IMG/VR virus record: IMGVR_UViG_3300009506_000122
Coordinates: 1-64,000 of that record
Direction: 5' to 3' (one strand)
DNA from: a virus
Length of the DNA stretch: 64,000 nucleotides
A program made the translations under genes and the position numbers. Under the pieces are notes generated by a model. That model was not told the DNA's origin. It searched no databases and saw only the letters and a list, made by a program, of their open reading frames with translations. Position 1 is the first letter of the stretch. Each line of letters begins with the position of its first letter. This document shows positions 17,011 to 24,678 of the stretch, piece after piece.

Positions 17011-17517
17011 GTGAAAGTACTGAGCTTAGATTTAGCTACACAAACAGGTTGGGCAAGCTACGACAACGGAAACGTAGACTTAGGCACCGCAGACTTCAGC
17101 TTGAAGCGTGGCGAGTCGCCCGGAATGCGCTTCTTGAGATGCAGAAGTTGGTTAAGGGAAATGAAAAAACTCTTAGGCCCCATCGATCTGATAGTCTACG
17201 AACAGCCCCATCAAAGAGGCGGTCATCCGACACAAGTAGCAATGGGTCTTGTCGCAGAAGTGCTGTCTTTCGCGGCAAGAGCAAATATAGAAACCACTTC
17301 TTACCACGCAACCAACTTAAAAAAGTGGTCTACCGGAAAAGGGAATGCGAAGAAAGAAGAAATGATAAAGGAAGCTGAAAAGCGTGGATATACAGTTGCT
17401 AACGATGATGAGGCAGATGCAGTATTGATGTTGGAGAGAGCGTTAGATGATCTCCATATCAAAAAAAGCGACACAGCAAGGTCAACTACAAAATCCAAAC
17501 TTGTAAGGAGGACTTAA
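17011..17517 (+). CDS. ruvC: RuvC-like Holliday junction resolvase
   Basis: 168 residues from a GTG start behind GGGGAT. The RNase H-fold acidic residues are visible: LSLDLATQTGWA (Asp near residue 7), DLIVYEQPHQRGG (Glu near residue 65) and DDEADAVLML near residues 133-142. The family cuts four-way junctions formed by recombination-dependent replication, fitting the RecA-like, exonuclease and SbcCD neighbours. The C-terminus is SKLVRRT and its codons again carry the ribosome site (AAGGAGG) of the next gene. Confidence 0.83.
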   Translation: MKVLSLDLATQTGWASYDNGNVDLGTADFSLKRGESPGMRFLRCRSWLREMKKLLGPIDLIVYEQPHQRGGHPTQVAMGLVAEVLSFAARANIETTSYHATNLKKWSTGKGNAKKEEMIKEAEKRGYTVANDDEADAVLMLERALDDLHIKKSDTARSTTKSKLVRRT

Positions 17518-17519
17518 AA

Positions 17520-17699
17520 ATGGAATCTGTAAGTGATCTTGTTAAAGCGATCAAGGACATTGTTGAGGGTGCCGAGAAAGACGCTGAAAAATGCGACAAA
17601 GGTAATCGTCAGGCTGGTATTCGTGTTAGAAAAGCCATGCTTGATATTATTAATCTTGGCAAAGACACTCGTAAAAGGGTGATCGATAACCGAAGCTAA
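17520..17699 (+). CDS. histone H1-like protein (Hc1 family)
   Basis: 59 residues, behind AAGGAGG. The sequence contains VEGAEKDAEKCDKGNRQAG followed by IRVRKAMLDI and a basic end, the pattern of the bacterial/chlamydial histone H1-like Hc1 family (typically a run like EADAEKF, KGN, AAGTRVRKAM). It would bind and compact DNA or act as an architectural protein. It is missed by length cutoffs but has a strong ribosome site and stands at the end of the recombination block. Family match is from memory of the motif, not a search. Confidence 0.75.
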   Translation: MESVSDLVKAIKDIVEGAEKDAEKCDKGNRQAGIRVRKAMLDIINLGKDTRKRVIDNRS

Positions 17700-17750
17700 T
17701 TCCGAGATCGAGATTTGGGGGTCTTGACTGGAAAGGTCTTAACTGCTTGG

Positions 17751-17767
17751 TAATTGTCTTACAATTA
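17751..17767. repeat. short palindrome, 7-bp arms
   Basis: TAATTGT and ACAATTA separated by three bases. It lies in the 199-base gap after the histone-like gene. It could be an operator or a small hairpin; no U-tract follows. Confidence 0.45.
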
Positions 17768-17770
17768 GGG

Positions 17771-17807
17771 TAGTCACGCAACTTAGCAACCCAAGGGGTC
17801 GTGACTA
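17771..17807. repeat. inverted repeat, 8-bp arms, 21-base loop
   Basis: TAGTCACG at 17771-17778 pairs perfectly with CGTGACTA at 17800-17807. Together with the adjacent palindrome it occupies the only long non-coding gap in the replication block, before the gene at 17899. It may be a structured leader RNA or a protein-binding site. The remaining bases 17808-17898 show nothing beyond an AAGGAGGTG ribosome site near 17888-17895. Confidence 0.45.
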
Positions 17808-17898
17808 TGCCGATAAGTTACGTTAGTCGTAATTTCTTTTTGTAGTGCAGGATGACAGGTTGCAAGCAGAGACCCCCACAATCACCAAGGAGGTGAAC

Positions 17899-18216
17899 GT
17901 GAAAAAAATACCAACCAAGATTAGAGTCACCATGACCTATGATCGAACAATGAACGCTGATAGATTTTGGGATTGGGTAGACCTCACCATGTTTCAAATC
18001 AATCAAGGTAGACAAAAACGAATGGTCGAACTTGGTCAACTCACTTATGAACCAGTGACTCGGGACTGTTTTCTGAATCTTATCAAAGAAGGTCACTTAA
18101 AACTGCATGACGATTTAGGTCACTTTGGCTATCTTGATACCGTATTCACTTATGCAGTATTAGAGGAGAGGGACGAAGATGAAAGAGATCGAATTATTAA
18201 ACTTCCAGAGTCATAA
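17899..18216 (+). CDS. hypothetical protein upstream of SbcC-like ATPase
   Basis: About 105 residues from the GTG at 17899, chosen because AAGGAGGTG lies four bases upstream; a longer frame reaching 17845 lacks a ribosome site and runs through the repeat region. The protein is mixed charged and ends in an acidic/basic stretch LEERDEDERDRI. No motif recognised. It overlaps the SbcC-like start by 38 bases. Confidence 0.65.
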   Translation: MKKIPTKIRVTMTYDRTMNADRFWDWVDLTMFQINQGRQKRMVELGQLTYEPVTRDCFLNLIKEGHLKLHDDLGHFGYLDTVFTYAVLEERDEDERDRIIKLPES

Positions 18217-19297
18217 ACACTCTTATCTGGAATTTCATCCACGTTTTAATATAATTCGTGGGACATCACATCATGGTAAATCCTCTATAATCAGAGCAAT
18301 TCAGTGGGCTCTTACCAACACGCCACTGGGCGCAAAGTTTCGTAATTGGAGCGTATCTGGGAAAGATGGAGTCGAAGCTCATCTGTCTTTTGATTTCGGT
18401 TCTATTTCGAGGGTTCACAACTCAGGGTTCAACGGTTATATAACGAGAGAAGAGGACGTCTCAGGAGGCTACTCACACGAGAATGAATTTGAAGCTCTCC
18501 GTGGTGATGTGCCCCATGAGGTTCGAATGATCTCAGTCATGGATGAAACTAACATCTGGGGACAAGATGATGGGTATTTTCTGATTAAAGATACTCCGGG
18601 TAATGTCGCTCGAAAGCTGAACGAAAGAGCTGGTTTAGAAGACATAGATAGGGTAGCCAAAATATCTAAAGGTCTTATATCTGATTACGAAAACAAACTG
18701 ACCTTTGCTGATGAGGGACTAACAAGGGCTAAAGATAGACGCACATATCTATATGGCATAGCGAAACATAAAGAAGCTATTGAGGCCATCGATTCTTTGT
18801 TTAAAGAGTATGACTCCATACTCAGAAAACAAAAAGACCTCGAAGACAGAATAGAAACTATTACCGAAATTCAATCGGCAATCGATAAACGCAAACGGTT
18901 TCTTGCTTCAAAAGCAGACGTTGAGGAGATAGACAAACTTCTTGATAGACGTTTAAGATTAGCCGAAAAACATACTCGATTAAGATTATCTATCGAAAAC
19001 ATTGGTGAGATTACTACCTATATGGAAGAACTCAACAATGAGTTACAGTCCGAACCAGTAGTCAAAGAACTCCTAACACTCTTTGAAAAAAGGTTTGAGT
19101 TGCAAAAGCAAGCATTGGCAATAAGTAATATCTGGGACAAGATCGTTGTTATTGAAAAGGATATTCATGTTAAAGAGAATGAGATTGAGGTTATTAATAT
19201 ACATATAAAAGAACTAATGGAAAAGTATGAGGATGTTGCAGAATGTCCTACATGTGGGGCAATACGCTGTCATTGGGGACATGAAATAATAGAATAA
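18179..19297 (+). CDS. SbcC/Rad50-like ATPase, N-terminal half ending in a zinc hook
   Basis: 372 residues. It begins like SbcC/Rad50 (EIELLNFQSHKHSYLEF) with Walker A GTSHHGKSS (28-36), then a long coiled coil, and stops shortly after ECPTCG, the CXXC zinc hook that in Rad50 forms the coiled-coil apex. The second ATPase lobe is missing here and is found as a separate gene at 20712. With SbcD (19479) it would make a DNA-end processing nuclease like T4 gp46/gp47. AGAGG precedes the ATG. Confidence 0.82.
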   Translation: MKEIELLNFQSHKHSYLEFHPRFNIIRGTSHHGKSSIIRAIQWALTNTPLGAKFRNWSVSGKDGVEAHLSFDFGSISRVHNSGFNGYITREEDVSGGYSHENEFEALRGDVPHEVRMISVMDETNIWGQDDGYFLIKDTPGNVARKLNERAGLEDIDRVAKISKGLISDYENKLTFADEGLTRAKDRRTYLYGIAKHKEAIEAIDSLFKEYDSILRKQKDLEDRIETITEIQSAIDKRKRFLASKADVEEIDKLLDRRLRLAEKHTRLRLSIENIGEITTYMEELNNELQSEPVVKELLTLFEKRFELQKQALAISNIWDKIVVIEKDIHVKENEIEVINIHIKELMEKYEDVAECPTCGAIRCHWGHEIIE

Positions 19298-19308
19298 AGG
19301 AAATTAAA

Positions 19309-19482
19309 ATGAATCCAGCATTATTAATGTTAAAAGGGTACATTAGCGAATTTTCAGAGGAAGATCAAAGAGATATTAAGAATCTCGGCGATCAGATTTT
19401 GAAACTGGTTCACGATAATGGAGATAAAGGAGCACTCGCTCTCGCTTATGCTGGACTTGTAGTGCAAGGAGAAGAAGAATGA
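19309..19482 (+). CDS. small hypothetical protein between SbcC half and SbcD
   Basis: 57 residues, behind AAAGGAAAT, and its TGA overlaps the SbcD ATG. The sequence is helical and mostly acidic, with a hydrophobic GALALAYAGLVVQ segment near the end. No family recognised; similar small acidic proteins are common beside phage nuclease genes. Confidence 0.6.
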   Translation: MNPALLMLKGYISEFSEEDQRDIKNLGDQILKLVHDNGDKGALALAYAGLVVQGEEE

Positions 19483-20444
19483 AATTCTTAGTAACGGGTG
19501 ACTGGCATATTGATAAAGACAAGATCAAGACCCGAAAAGACAATGTTTTGGCTGCTTGTGCTGATAAGTTAGGACAGATATTTCAGATAGCAAAAAGCAA
19601 TAATTGTAAAGCTATCCTACAGCCAGGTGATTTCTTCGAGTCTCACAAAGCAAATGATTTCCTAAAACAGTTTGTTATCAATTTTCTAAAAAGTGACATG
19701 GCTCATATTCCAATCTATACTGTTTTTGGACAACATGATCTAAGATACCACAGCTCGGATATAGACAATACACCATTAAAAGTCTTACATTCAGCGGGAG
19801 TAGTCAGTCTATTGGGTGAAAAACCTCTAATTTATCCACAAGATCGTATCTATATTTATGGAGCTTCATGGTATGAAGAAATACCAGAGATGATCGAAAA
19901 ACTTGAAGGAACTAATATACTTGTCCTTCACAAAATGATCGTAGACGAAAAGATATGGGAAGGTCAAGAAGATCATACTTTCGGCAAGATACTACTTATG
20001 AAAAACAAGTACGACCTGATAGTTTCAGGCGACAATCACAAACATTTTATCATGCACAGTGGAACATCTGGCACAGTAGGTAAAAGATTCTTGATAAATT
20101 GTGGCTCTATGCTTAGAACTCGAATAGATCAAAAAGACCACAAGCCGTGCGTCTATATCTACAATACTAATCCTAAAACTAATGAACCCATTATTGAACA
20201 AGTCTACTTGGTAGTGGATGACTTCGAGAACGTCATAAAGATTGAGGAAGCAACTCGCATAAAAGCAGAGAACGAAAAGCTGAATCAGTTCGTGGACGCT
20301 TTAACAGTGGACACTCACTTGACAGGGATTAATTATAAACGCAACGTTTACGACTTTACACAAGAGAACAAAAAGACCATCGATAAGTCAACAAAAAGGT
20401 TTATTGATCTCGTCTTTGAAAAGTTAGGAGAGCAAAGTACTTAA
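19479..20444 (+). CDS. sbcD: SbcD/Mre11-like nuclease
   Basis: 321 residues. All phosphoesterase motifs are visible: GDWHID (7-12), GDFFES (50-55), GQHD (84-87, in place of the usual GNHD), LVLHK and SGDNHKHF. It cuts DNA ends and hairpins using two metal ions, driven by the split SbcC ATPase encoded on both sides. The Gln in the GNHD motif is a noticeable substitution; the catalytic His is kept. Confidence 0.87.
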   Translation: MKFLVTGDWHIDKDKIKTRKDNVLAACADKLGQIFQIAKSNNCKAILQPGDFFESHKANDFLKQFVINFLKSDMAHIPIYTVFGQHDLRYHSSDIDNTPLKVLHSAGVVSLLGEKPLIYPQDRIYIYGASWYEEIPEMIEKLEGTNILVLHKMIVDEKIWEGQEDHTFGKILLMKNKYDLIVSGDNHKHFIMHSGTSGTVGKRFLINCGSMLRTRIDQKDHKPCVYIYNTNPKTNEPIIEQVYLVVDDFENVIKIEEATRIKAENEKLNQFVDALTVDTHLTGINYKRNVYDFTQENKKTIDKSTKRFIDLVFEKLGEQST

Positions 20445-20470
20445 AATACTTAGAAAGGAGGTGAATCACC

Positions 20471-20725
20471 ATGAACGAAATAACCAAGATAATCGGTGAA
20501 GTAAAGAATCTTAAAAAAGCTCAGGAAGAAGCTAATCTCGAACTTAGCAAGTTTAGTGGACAGCTTGAACAAGAAATGAAGCGGCTCGAATCAGACTTTG
20601 GTTTAAAGAAAACATCAGAGGCTGAGGCTGAGTTAGAAAAACTAAAAACCAAACTTTCTAAGATCGACAGCTTGATCGTGGAAAAGTACAGAAAACTAAA
20701 GGATAACTACGATGTCTCTCCGTGA
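20471..20725 (+). CDS. short coiled-coil protein in the SbcCD cluster
   Basis: 84 residues behind a strong AAAGGAGGTG. The whole protein is a predicted coiled coil (heptad-like Leu/Lys/Glu pattern, e.g. AELEKLKTKLSKIDSLIVEKY). It overlaps the next gene by 14 bases. It may replace part of the descending SbcC coil that is missing because the ATPase is split. This is inference from position and composition. Confidence 0.7.
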   Translation: MNEITKIIGEVKNLKKAQEEANLELSKFSGQLEQEMKRLESDFGLKKTSEAEAELEKLKTKLSKIDSLIVEKYRKLKDNYDVSP

Positions 20726-21329
20726 CGAATTTTATGGTTTGTTAGTACCTGACTTCAACGACAAGATGTCGGAACTCAAACAAGTTGAGAAAACAATCAA
20801 GGAGCTGAAACAGAATATACTTGAGTGGCGAGAGATGGTTGAAGCAGGCAAAAAAGCCCAAATCATATTTCAGAGGATAGCGAAAGAGACCCAAAAGAAT
20901 CTCGAAGAACACATATCGAACCTCGTTACTCTTGCGCTGAAAGCTGTGTCCCCTGACTTTCCCAATTTCATAGCTGAAATGACAATTAGAAGGAATCAGC
21001 TTGAATGTGATTTATGGTTTGAAAAGTTTGGTAACAAAACACCTCCACTATTCAGCTCCGGTGGTGGTCCTAAAGATGTTGCTTCCTTCGCTCTGCTTGT
21101 AAGTTACTGGGCTATGGGAAGCAATCGTGCGTGTCTCGTGTTAGATGAACCATTCAGAAACGTGAGTCCTGATCTTCAAGGAAATATTGGTGACATGCTT
21201 AGGATGATATGTGACAAATTAAAATTGCAGTTGATTATGGTTTCACACGCTGATACAGTAAACGAAAGTGCAGACAGACAATTCCTTGTGGAACTTGAGG
21301 GTGACGAAAGCAAGGTGTCAACAGAATGA
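20712..21329 (+). CDS. SbcC/Rad50-like ATPase, C-terminal half
   Basis: 205 residues. A short N-terminal coiled coil (KQVEKTIKELKQNILEWREM) is followed by the C-terminal ATPase lobe: the signature-like LFSSGGGPKDVASFALL (about residues 115-131), Walker B CLVLDEPFRNVS and the downstream IMVSHAD switch His. It has no Walker A, which is supplied by the gene at 18179. The two halves would assemble into one ATPase head around SbcD. The stop overlaps the next ATG. Confidence 0.82.
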   Translation: MSLRDEFYGLLVPDFNDKMSELKQVEKTIKELKQNILEWREMVEAGKKAQIIFQRIAKETQKNLEEHISNLVTLALKAVSPDFPNFIAEMTIRRNQLECDLWFEKFGNKTPPLFSSGGGPKDVASFALLVSYWAMGSNRACLVLDEPFRNVSPDLQGNIGDMLRMICDKLKLQLIMVSHADTVNESADRQFLVELEGDESKVSTE

Positions 21330-21949
21330 AAAGGATAGATTATTGCAAGATAATTGAATCAGGAAAAATACCTGACAGAACCGAAAAAGCAAGACTTATT
21401 CTTGGAAAATACGGTCTGATAGGAGATTACAGATCGTCCTTTTTCTCAGAACTCCTTCATAATACGATTCGTGACAAGATTAGAGGAGTAGAAATAGGAG
21501 TAGATCATGGTAGATTTCTATTCCCATTAGCTAATAGACTCGGTACTAAACTTGATATTATGTACGGAGTAGACCCCTACTTTCCCTTCCCATCATTTAG
21601 ACCCCATTGGAATAAAATTTATTGGGATAACTTATATTATGGGGTTCTTCAAACAGCAAATCTGGTCGGTGAGAATGTTATCATAGTGAGAATGACCTCA
21701 GAAGATGCCGCTTGTATTCTTCCTGATGATTTCAATTTTGTTTATATTGATGCAAAGCACGATTATTACGGCGTTCTAACAGACATCAGTTTGTGGGAAG
21801 AAAAGATGGTTCATGGTGGAATTATTTCTGGTCACGATTACATATCAAAAGAAAGATACAAAGATGTGGGAATAGCAGTTAGACACTACGCTGAACACAT
21901 GGGCAGAGAATTACAAACATACAAAGGTAATTGGTATTGGGAAGTGTGA
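21326..21949 (+). CDS. class I SAM-dependent methyltransferase (Methyltransf_24/CmcI-like)
   Basis: 207 residues. GVEIGVDHGRF is the SAM-binding motif I, YGVDPYFPF the acidic strand 2 end, and FVYIDAKHDYYGVLTDISLWEEK with GGIISGHDY the pattern of small-molecule methyltransferases that act on sugars and antibiotics. It is on the + strand at the end of the replication operon but resembles the methyltransferase at 27234 in the glycan island, so it may modify glycans too. Substrate unknown. Confidence 0.75.
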   Translation: MKRIDYCKIIESGKIPDRTEKARLILGKYGLIGDYRSSFFSELLHNTIRDKIRGVEIGVDHGRFLFPLANRLGTKLDIMYGVDPYFPFPSFRPHWNKIYWDNLYYGVLQTANLVGENVIIVRMTSEDAACILPDDFNFVYIDAKHDYYGVLTDISLWEEKMVHGGIISGHDYISKERYKDVGIAVRHYAEHMGRELQTYKGNWYWEV

Positions 21950-22503
21950 TGAAAAAGACAATCCTTGAAGAACTCGAATTTGATCCTGAAAACATTTGGT
22001 ACATAAACACACCTGATGGTCGAGCAGACAATAACGGGTACGCAGCCCCATTTCCTATATGGTGGAAGACACACGATCTCAATGGTTGGGGCTATCTTAT
22101 CGGTGAACAACATCCACAAGGTCAATGGATTAATAAAAAACTTCAAAAATGGTATGAGGTTAAGTATGCTCATTCCGTTGATTTAAACAACGCAGATATA
22201 GTGCTTGATATATCGAAGGACATGTTACCTGAACCACTTGATTTCATATTTTGTATGGCTGTACTCGAACACCTTTACGATCCACTTGCCGCTATTCGCA
22301 ACATGTCAAAAGGTCTTACAGCAGGGGGTCTTCTCTCTATATCAGTTCCAGCAAATGGATTTAAACAGCATAGACGACCAATAGACTGTTACCGATTTAT
22401 GGAGGACGCTATGTATGCGTTCGCTAAAGTTGGCAACATCATGTTACTTGACTACACATCATGTCAAAAAGAATGGTGTGCTATATACAGGAAATTAAAG
22501 TAA
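21949..22503 (+). CDS. class I SAM-dependent methyltransferase (Methyltransf_11-like, degenerate motif I)
   Basis: About 184 residues from the ATG at 21949, which overlaps the previous stop (TGATG). DFIFCMAVLEHLYDPLAAI and GGLLSISVP are the post-motif segments of type 11 methyltransferases. The glycine-rich motif I is not clear; VDLNNADIVLDISKDM may be the motif II region. It may be inactive or bind SAM differently. Both neighbours overlap it, so it is part of the same operon. Confidence 0.65.
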   Translation: MKKTILEELEFDPENIWYINTPDGRADNNGYAAPFPIWWKTHDLNGWGYLIGEQHPQGQWINKKLQKWYEVKYAHSVDLNNADIVLDISKDMLPEPLDFIFCMAVLEHLYDPLAAIRNMSKGLTAGGLLSISVPANGFKQHRRPIDCYRFMEDAMYAFAKVGNIMLLDYTSCQKEWCAIYRKLK

Positions 22504-22757
22504 TGGAAATAATTCAATACATTTGCCAAATGATTCTTTACATGATTATTGTTGTGTGCGTGGCAGAGATCATTTGTTACAAGATTAAATACGCACATAA
22601 GGGTGAGCCCAAACAAATAAGAGTTATAATGAAGCAGGAAGATGGGGATCCAATACTTTTTGGATTAAAGGTGCAACATGAAGGACGGCAACGCAACGAG
22701 ACTGGGGTTCATGATGGTTGGGTATTCGATGGGTCTATGGGCGAAAAAAGACGTTGA
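22503..22757 (+). CDS. small single-span membrane protein
   Basis: 84 residues from the ATG at 22503 (TAATG overlap with the previous stop). Residues about 3-28 are hydrophobic (QYICQMILYMIIVVCVAEII), followed by a Lys-rich cytosolic-type tail. No family recognised. It is the first of a series of tiny membrane proteins. Confidence 0.6.
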   Translation: MEIIQYICQMILYMIIVVCVAEIICYKIKYAHKGEPKQIRVIMKQEDGDPILFGLKVQHEGRQRNETGVHDGWVFDGSMGEKRR

Positions 22758-22827
22758 TCGTTGGATACCGTGGTTCTTCTTTATCTTTGGTTTAATTCTA
22801 ATATTTGCGGAGGCGCTTGAATCATGA
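22678..22827 (+). CDS. tiny membrane protein
   Basis: 49 residues in another frame, overlapping the preceding gene by 80 bases. A basic N-terminal part is followed by a hydrophobic helix (IPWFFFIFGLILIFAEAL). Its TGA overlaps the ATG of the next gene (ATGA), which supports translation. A clear ribosome site is lacking beyond AAAGG about seven bases upstream. Confidence 0.45.
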   Translation: MKDGNATRLGFMMVGYSMGLWAKKDVDRWIPWFFFIFGLILIFAEALES

Positions 22828-22991
22828 CTACGATGCCGTGGGGAAAATATAAGGGTTTAAAAATTTACAAATTGCCTTCTTCTTATCTTAAATGGTTAGC
22901 TGAGAACTGTGATTGGGACGATAAAATCTGTGAAGAAGCCGATCAGGAATGGCAGTGGAGAGAAAAATACAACAAACATTTTGAACTTTAG
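22824..22991 (+). CDS. DUF3820-like small protein
   Basis: 55 residues. MPWGKYKGLKIYKLPSSYLKWL matches the small DUF3820 pattern (MPFGKYKG, LP, YLxWL), found in phages and attached to exonucleases in bacteria; the role is unknown but a link to nucleic acid processing is suspected. It starts within the stop of the previous gene behind GCGGAGG. Confidence 0.65.
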   Translation: MTTMPWGKYKGLKIYKLPSSYLKWLAENCDWDDKICEEADQEWQWREKYNKHFEL

Positions 22992-23000
22992 GAGGTGACT

Positions 23001-23273
23001 ATGGGGGAATTTTCAGTTATGTGGTTTTCTTTCGGATTGTTTATTGGAGTTTTACTTGGAACTACTACTTTAGCACTTATGTCCTCCGCAAGTAGTGAAG
23101 ACGATTTAGAGGAAAGGTTTCTGCACGAATTAAGAAAAGAGTGGTTTATGCAGAGACTTTACTTAATTTCTTTGGAGGTGAAAGGTGAGACACAAGAACA
23201 AAGATTGGAAGAATATCGCAAAATGGTGGGTTGCGAGTGGTGCAATAACAGGATACAAGTTAAATCCGAATAA
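23001..23273 (+). CDS. small membrane protein
   Basis: 90 residues from the ATG at 23001, behind TAGGAGGTG; the GTG six bases earlier lies inside the ribosome site. Residues about 5-28 form a hydrophobic helix (FGLFIGVLLGTTTLALM), followed by an acidic, helical tail with a CEWC pair near the end. Function unknown. Confidence 0.62.
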   Translation: MGEFSVMWFSFGLFIGVLLGTTTLALMSSASSEDDLEERFLHELRKEWFMQRLYLISLEVKGETQEQRLEEYRKMVGCEWCNNRIQVKSE

Positions 23274-23382
23274 AGAAATCAAAATCTATATTTCTGGTTT
23301 GTTATCTGGTCTTTGTATTGGTGCTTTTGTGGGGTTCGTATTAACTCTAATGATATTAGGAGGTGTAGGATGTTTAAGGTAG
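23185..23382 (+). CDS. small membrane protein (overlapping frame)
   Basis: 65 residues from a GTG behind GGAGGTGAAAG. It overlaps the preceding gene by 89 bases in another frame. A basic N-terminus is followed by a hydrophobic segment (ISGLLSGLCIGAFVGFVLTLMILGG). The strong ribosome site and membrane topology support it. Its end carries the ribosome site of the next gene. Confidence 0.55.
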   Translation: MRHKNKDWKNIAKWWVASGAITGYKLNPNKEIKIYISGLLSGLCIGAFVGFVLTLMILGGVGCLR

Positions 23383-23561
23383 GTGATAGAGTATTAATCC
23401 GATGTATCGACAGAAACTACGAACATAGTTATGTTGGCAGAGAAGGAACAATAAAGAGTGTTACTTCCCAAGAGCCAGAGAATCACTATCAGGTGGAATT
23501 AATCGGTGTTCCTTCAGCAACTCTAACCCTTTTTGACAACGAGCTCCTAAGTGCTAAGTAG
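23370..23561 (+). CDS. small beta-rich (SH3/KOW-like) protein
   Basis: 63 residues from the ATG at 23370, behind AGGAGGTG. MFKVGDRVLIRC, YVGREGTIKSV and a VELIGVPS segment have the pattern of small SH3-type barrels that bind nucleic acid or protein. It is the last + strand gene and overlaps the end of the converging - strand gene by 15 bases. Confidence 0.65.
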   Translation: MFKVGDRVLIRCIDRNYEHSYVGREGTIKSVTSQEPENHYQVELIGVPSATLTLFDNELLSAK

Positions 23562-23942
23562 TTGATAATGAGTTTCAGGATTTCGTCCTTCGAAGAAAGC
23601 GGGGGCTCCTCTTCGCCTGACTGATTCATAATAAACGTGGTCAGCGATCCAAGCCCTCGCTCGTCTTACCGTAAAGTTGCCTGAATTATCAAAGATGATT
23701 CGGAGCATATTGTTTAGGAATATACGATCTGCGATAGCTCGATGAACCTCAGTCTCACCTTCCCAAAATCGGTAATACCAATCGTGAACCCTACATGCTT
23801 CAACTACCGACAATCCCAAGATTCTATCGGGCACAAGATAATCACCTACATCACCAGGACCACACCCCAATGTCAACCATTCTTCTGGGAACTTGTCTCG
23901 ATACTCAAAGCATTTAGGTTCAGCATAGAGTTTCAGTATCAT
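23547..23942 (-). CDS. HDWYY-motif phage protein (DUF1353/phospholipase A2-like)
   Basis: 131 residues behind GAGAGGTG. ACRVHDWYYRFW followed by a helix with ADRIFLNNML and later RRARAWIADHVYYESVRRRGAPAF matches the general layout of DUF1353-type phage proteins and, in the C-x2-HD-x2-Y core with GCGPG upstream, resembles phospholipase A2 catalytic sites. It may act on membranes at entry or lysis; the activity is unproven. It is the last gene of the - strand late region. Confidence 0.6.
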   Translation of the reverse strand: MILKLYAEPKCFEYRDKFPEEWLTLGCGPGDVGDYLVPDRILGLSVVEACRVHDWYYRFWEGETEVHRAIADRIFLNNMLRIIFDNSGNFTVRRARAWIADHVYYESVRRRGAPAFFEGRNPETHYQLLST

Positions 23943-23963
23943 TTTTCACCTCTCATAAAAATA

Positions 23964-23993
23964 AGTATTGATAGCTCTATATTTAGCAATACT
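23964..23993. repeat. inverted repeat, 7-bp arms
   Basis: AGTATTG at 23964-23970 pairs with CAATACT at 23987-23993 around a 16-base AT-rich loop. It lies in the 112-base gap upstream of the gene at 23942 and downstream of the glycan island, so it might be a weak terminator or a protein site. The rest of the gap shows nothing clear. Confidence 0.35.
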
Positions 23994-24054
23994 CGCTTCG
24001 CCAGGCGCTCAAATTTAAGACTTTTTTAAAAACTAATAGCACGATAAGGGTAAT

Positions 24055-24678
24055 TTATGATAGATCACTTCCACGAGCAACCAGTTTAGATTGATAAAAA
24101 CGATACCCAAAATTTTCAATGTCAGCCTGATACATTTGAGCTACCTTAGACCTTGTTATATCATTGTAAAATAGAGAATAATGCTCATGTTCCGTTTGCA
24201 TAAGATGTTCTAAAGGCTCTACCTTTAGTCCTAACTTTTCTCTGACATAATCAAAATCTTTTCTTAGGTTTTCAAATCTACCTACGAAGTCAACATACTT
24301 CCATTCCTTGTGATATGCGAAGGCTGTTTGACTTACTGCGTGATTCCTGATGTCGTCTCTTGTCTCACATATCTTCTCAAAGTTTAGGACAAATTCTTCA
24401 AATGAAGGTATAGGTCCTACCCAACGATCCGCTAAAGGAGAACCCTTTCTTGTGGGTGTGTATGTTGTAAAGTAGACATACAGAGACACAAATCTATCCC
24501 AAGGGTTTCTAACGAAAGTGAACTTGAAAGCCTCTTCAAACCAATCAAACGTGACCTCTTCTAAAAACCTTATAAATCCAGTCTTGTTTGTCCTCATGTT
24601 TAGCGTGACGTAGTTCGGTTGAAGATACCCTCTGTGGAGAGTCGTGCTTGCGTTCTTCGGTATTCGGAAGAATATCAT
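24055..24678 (-). CDS. carbohydrate sulfotransferase-like protein
   Basis: About 207 residues from the ATG at 24678, preceded by AAGGAG; a longer frame to 24744 lacks a ribosome site. FRIPKNASTTLHR at the N-terminus is the 5'-phosphosulfate loop, and FTFVRNPWDRFVSLYVYF the 3'-phosphate-binding loop, of PAPS-dependent family 2 sulfotransferases. These transfer sulfate from PAPS to sugar hydroxyls or amines. It is the last gene of the glycan island, and a second sulfotransferase is at 28872. Sulfation of phage glycans is the inferred role. Confidence 0.82.
   Translation of the reverse strand: MIFFRIPKNASTTLHRGYLQPNYVTLNMRTNKTGFIRFLEEVTFDWFEEAFKFTFVRNPWDRFVSLYVYFTTYTPTRKGSPLADRWVGPIPSFEEFVLNFEKICETRDDIRNHAVSQTAFAYHKEWKYVDFVGRFENLRKDFDYVREKLGLKVEPLEHLMQTEHEHYSLFYNDITRSKVAQMYQADIENFGYRFYQSKLVARGSDLS

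Noticed and set aside
16974-17378. 134-residue Arg-rich frame overlapping the RuvC-like gene
   Set aside because: Composition is typical of an alternate frame, and the RuvC-like frame has clear catalytic motifs.
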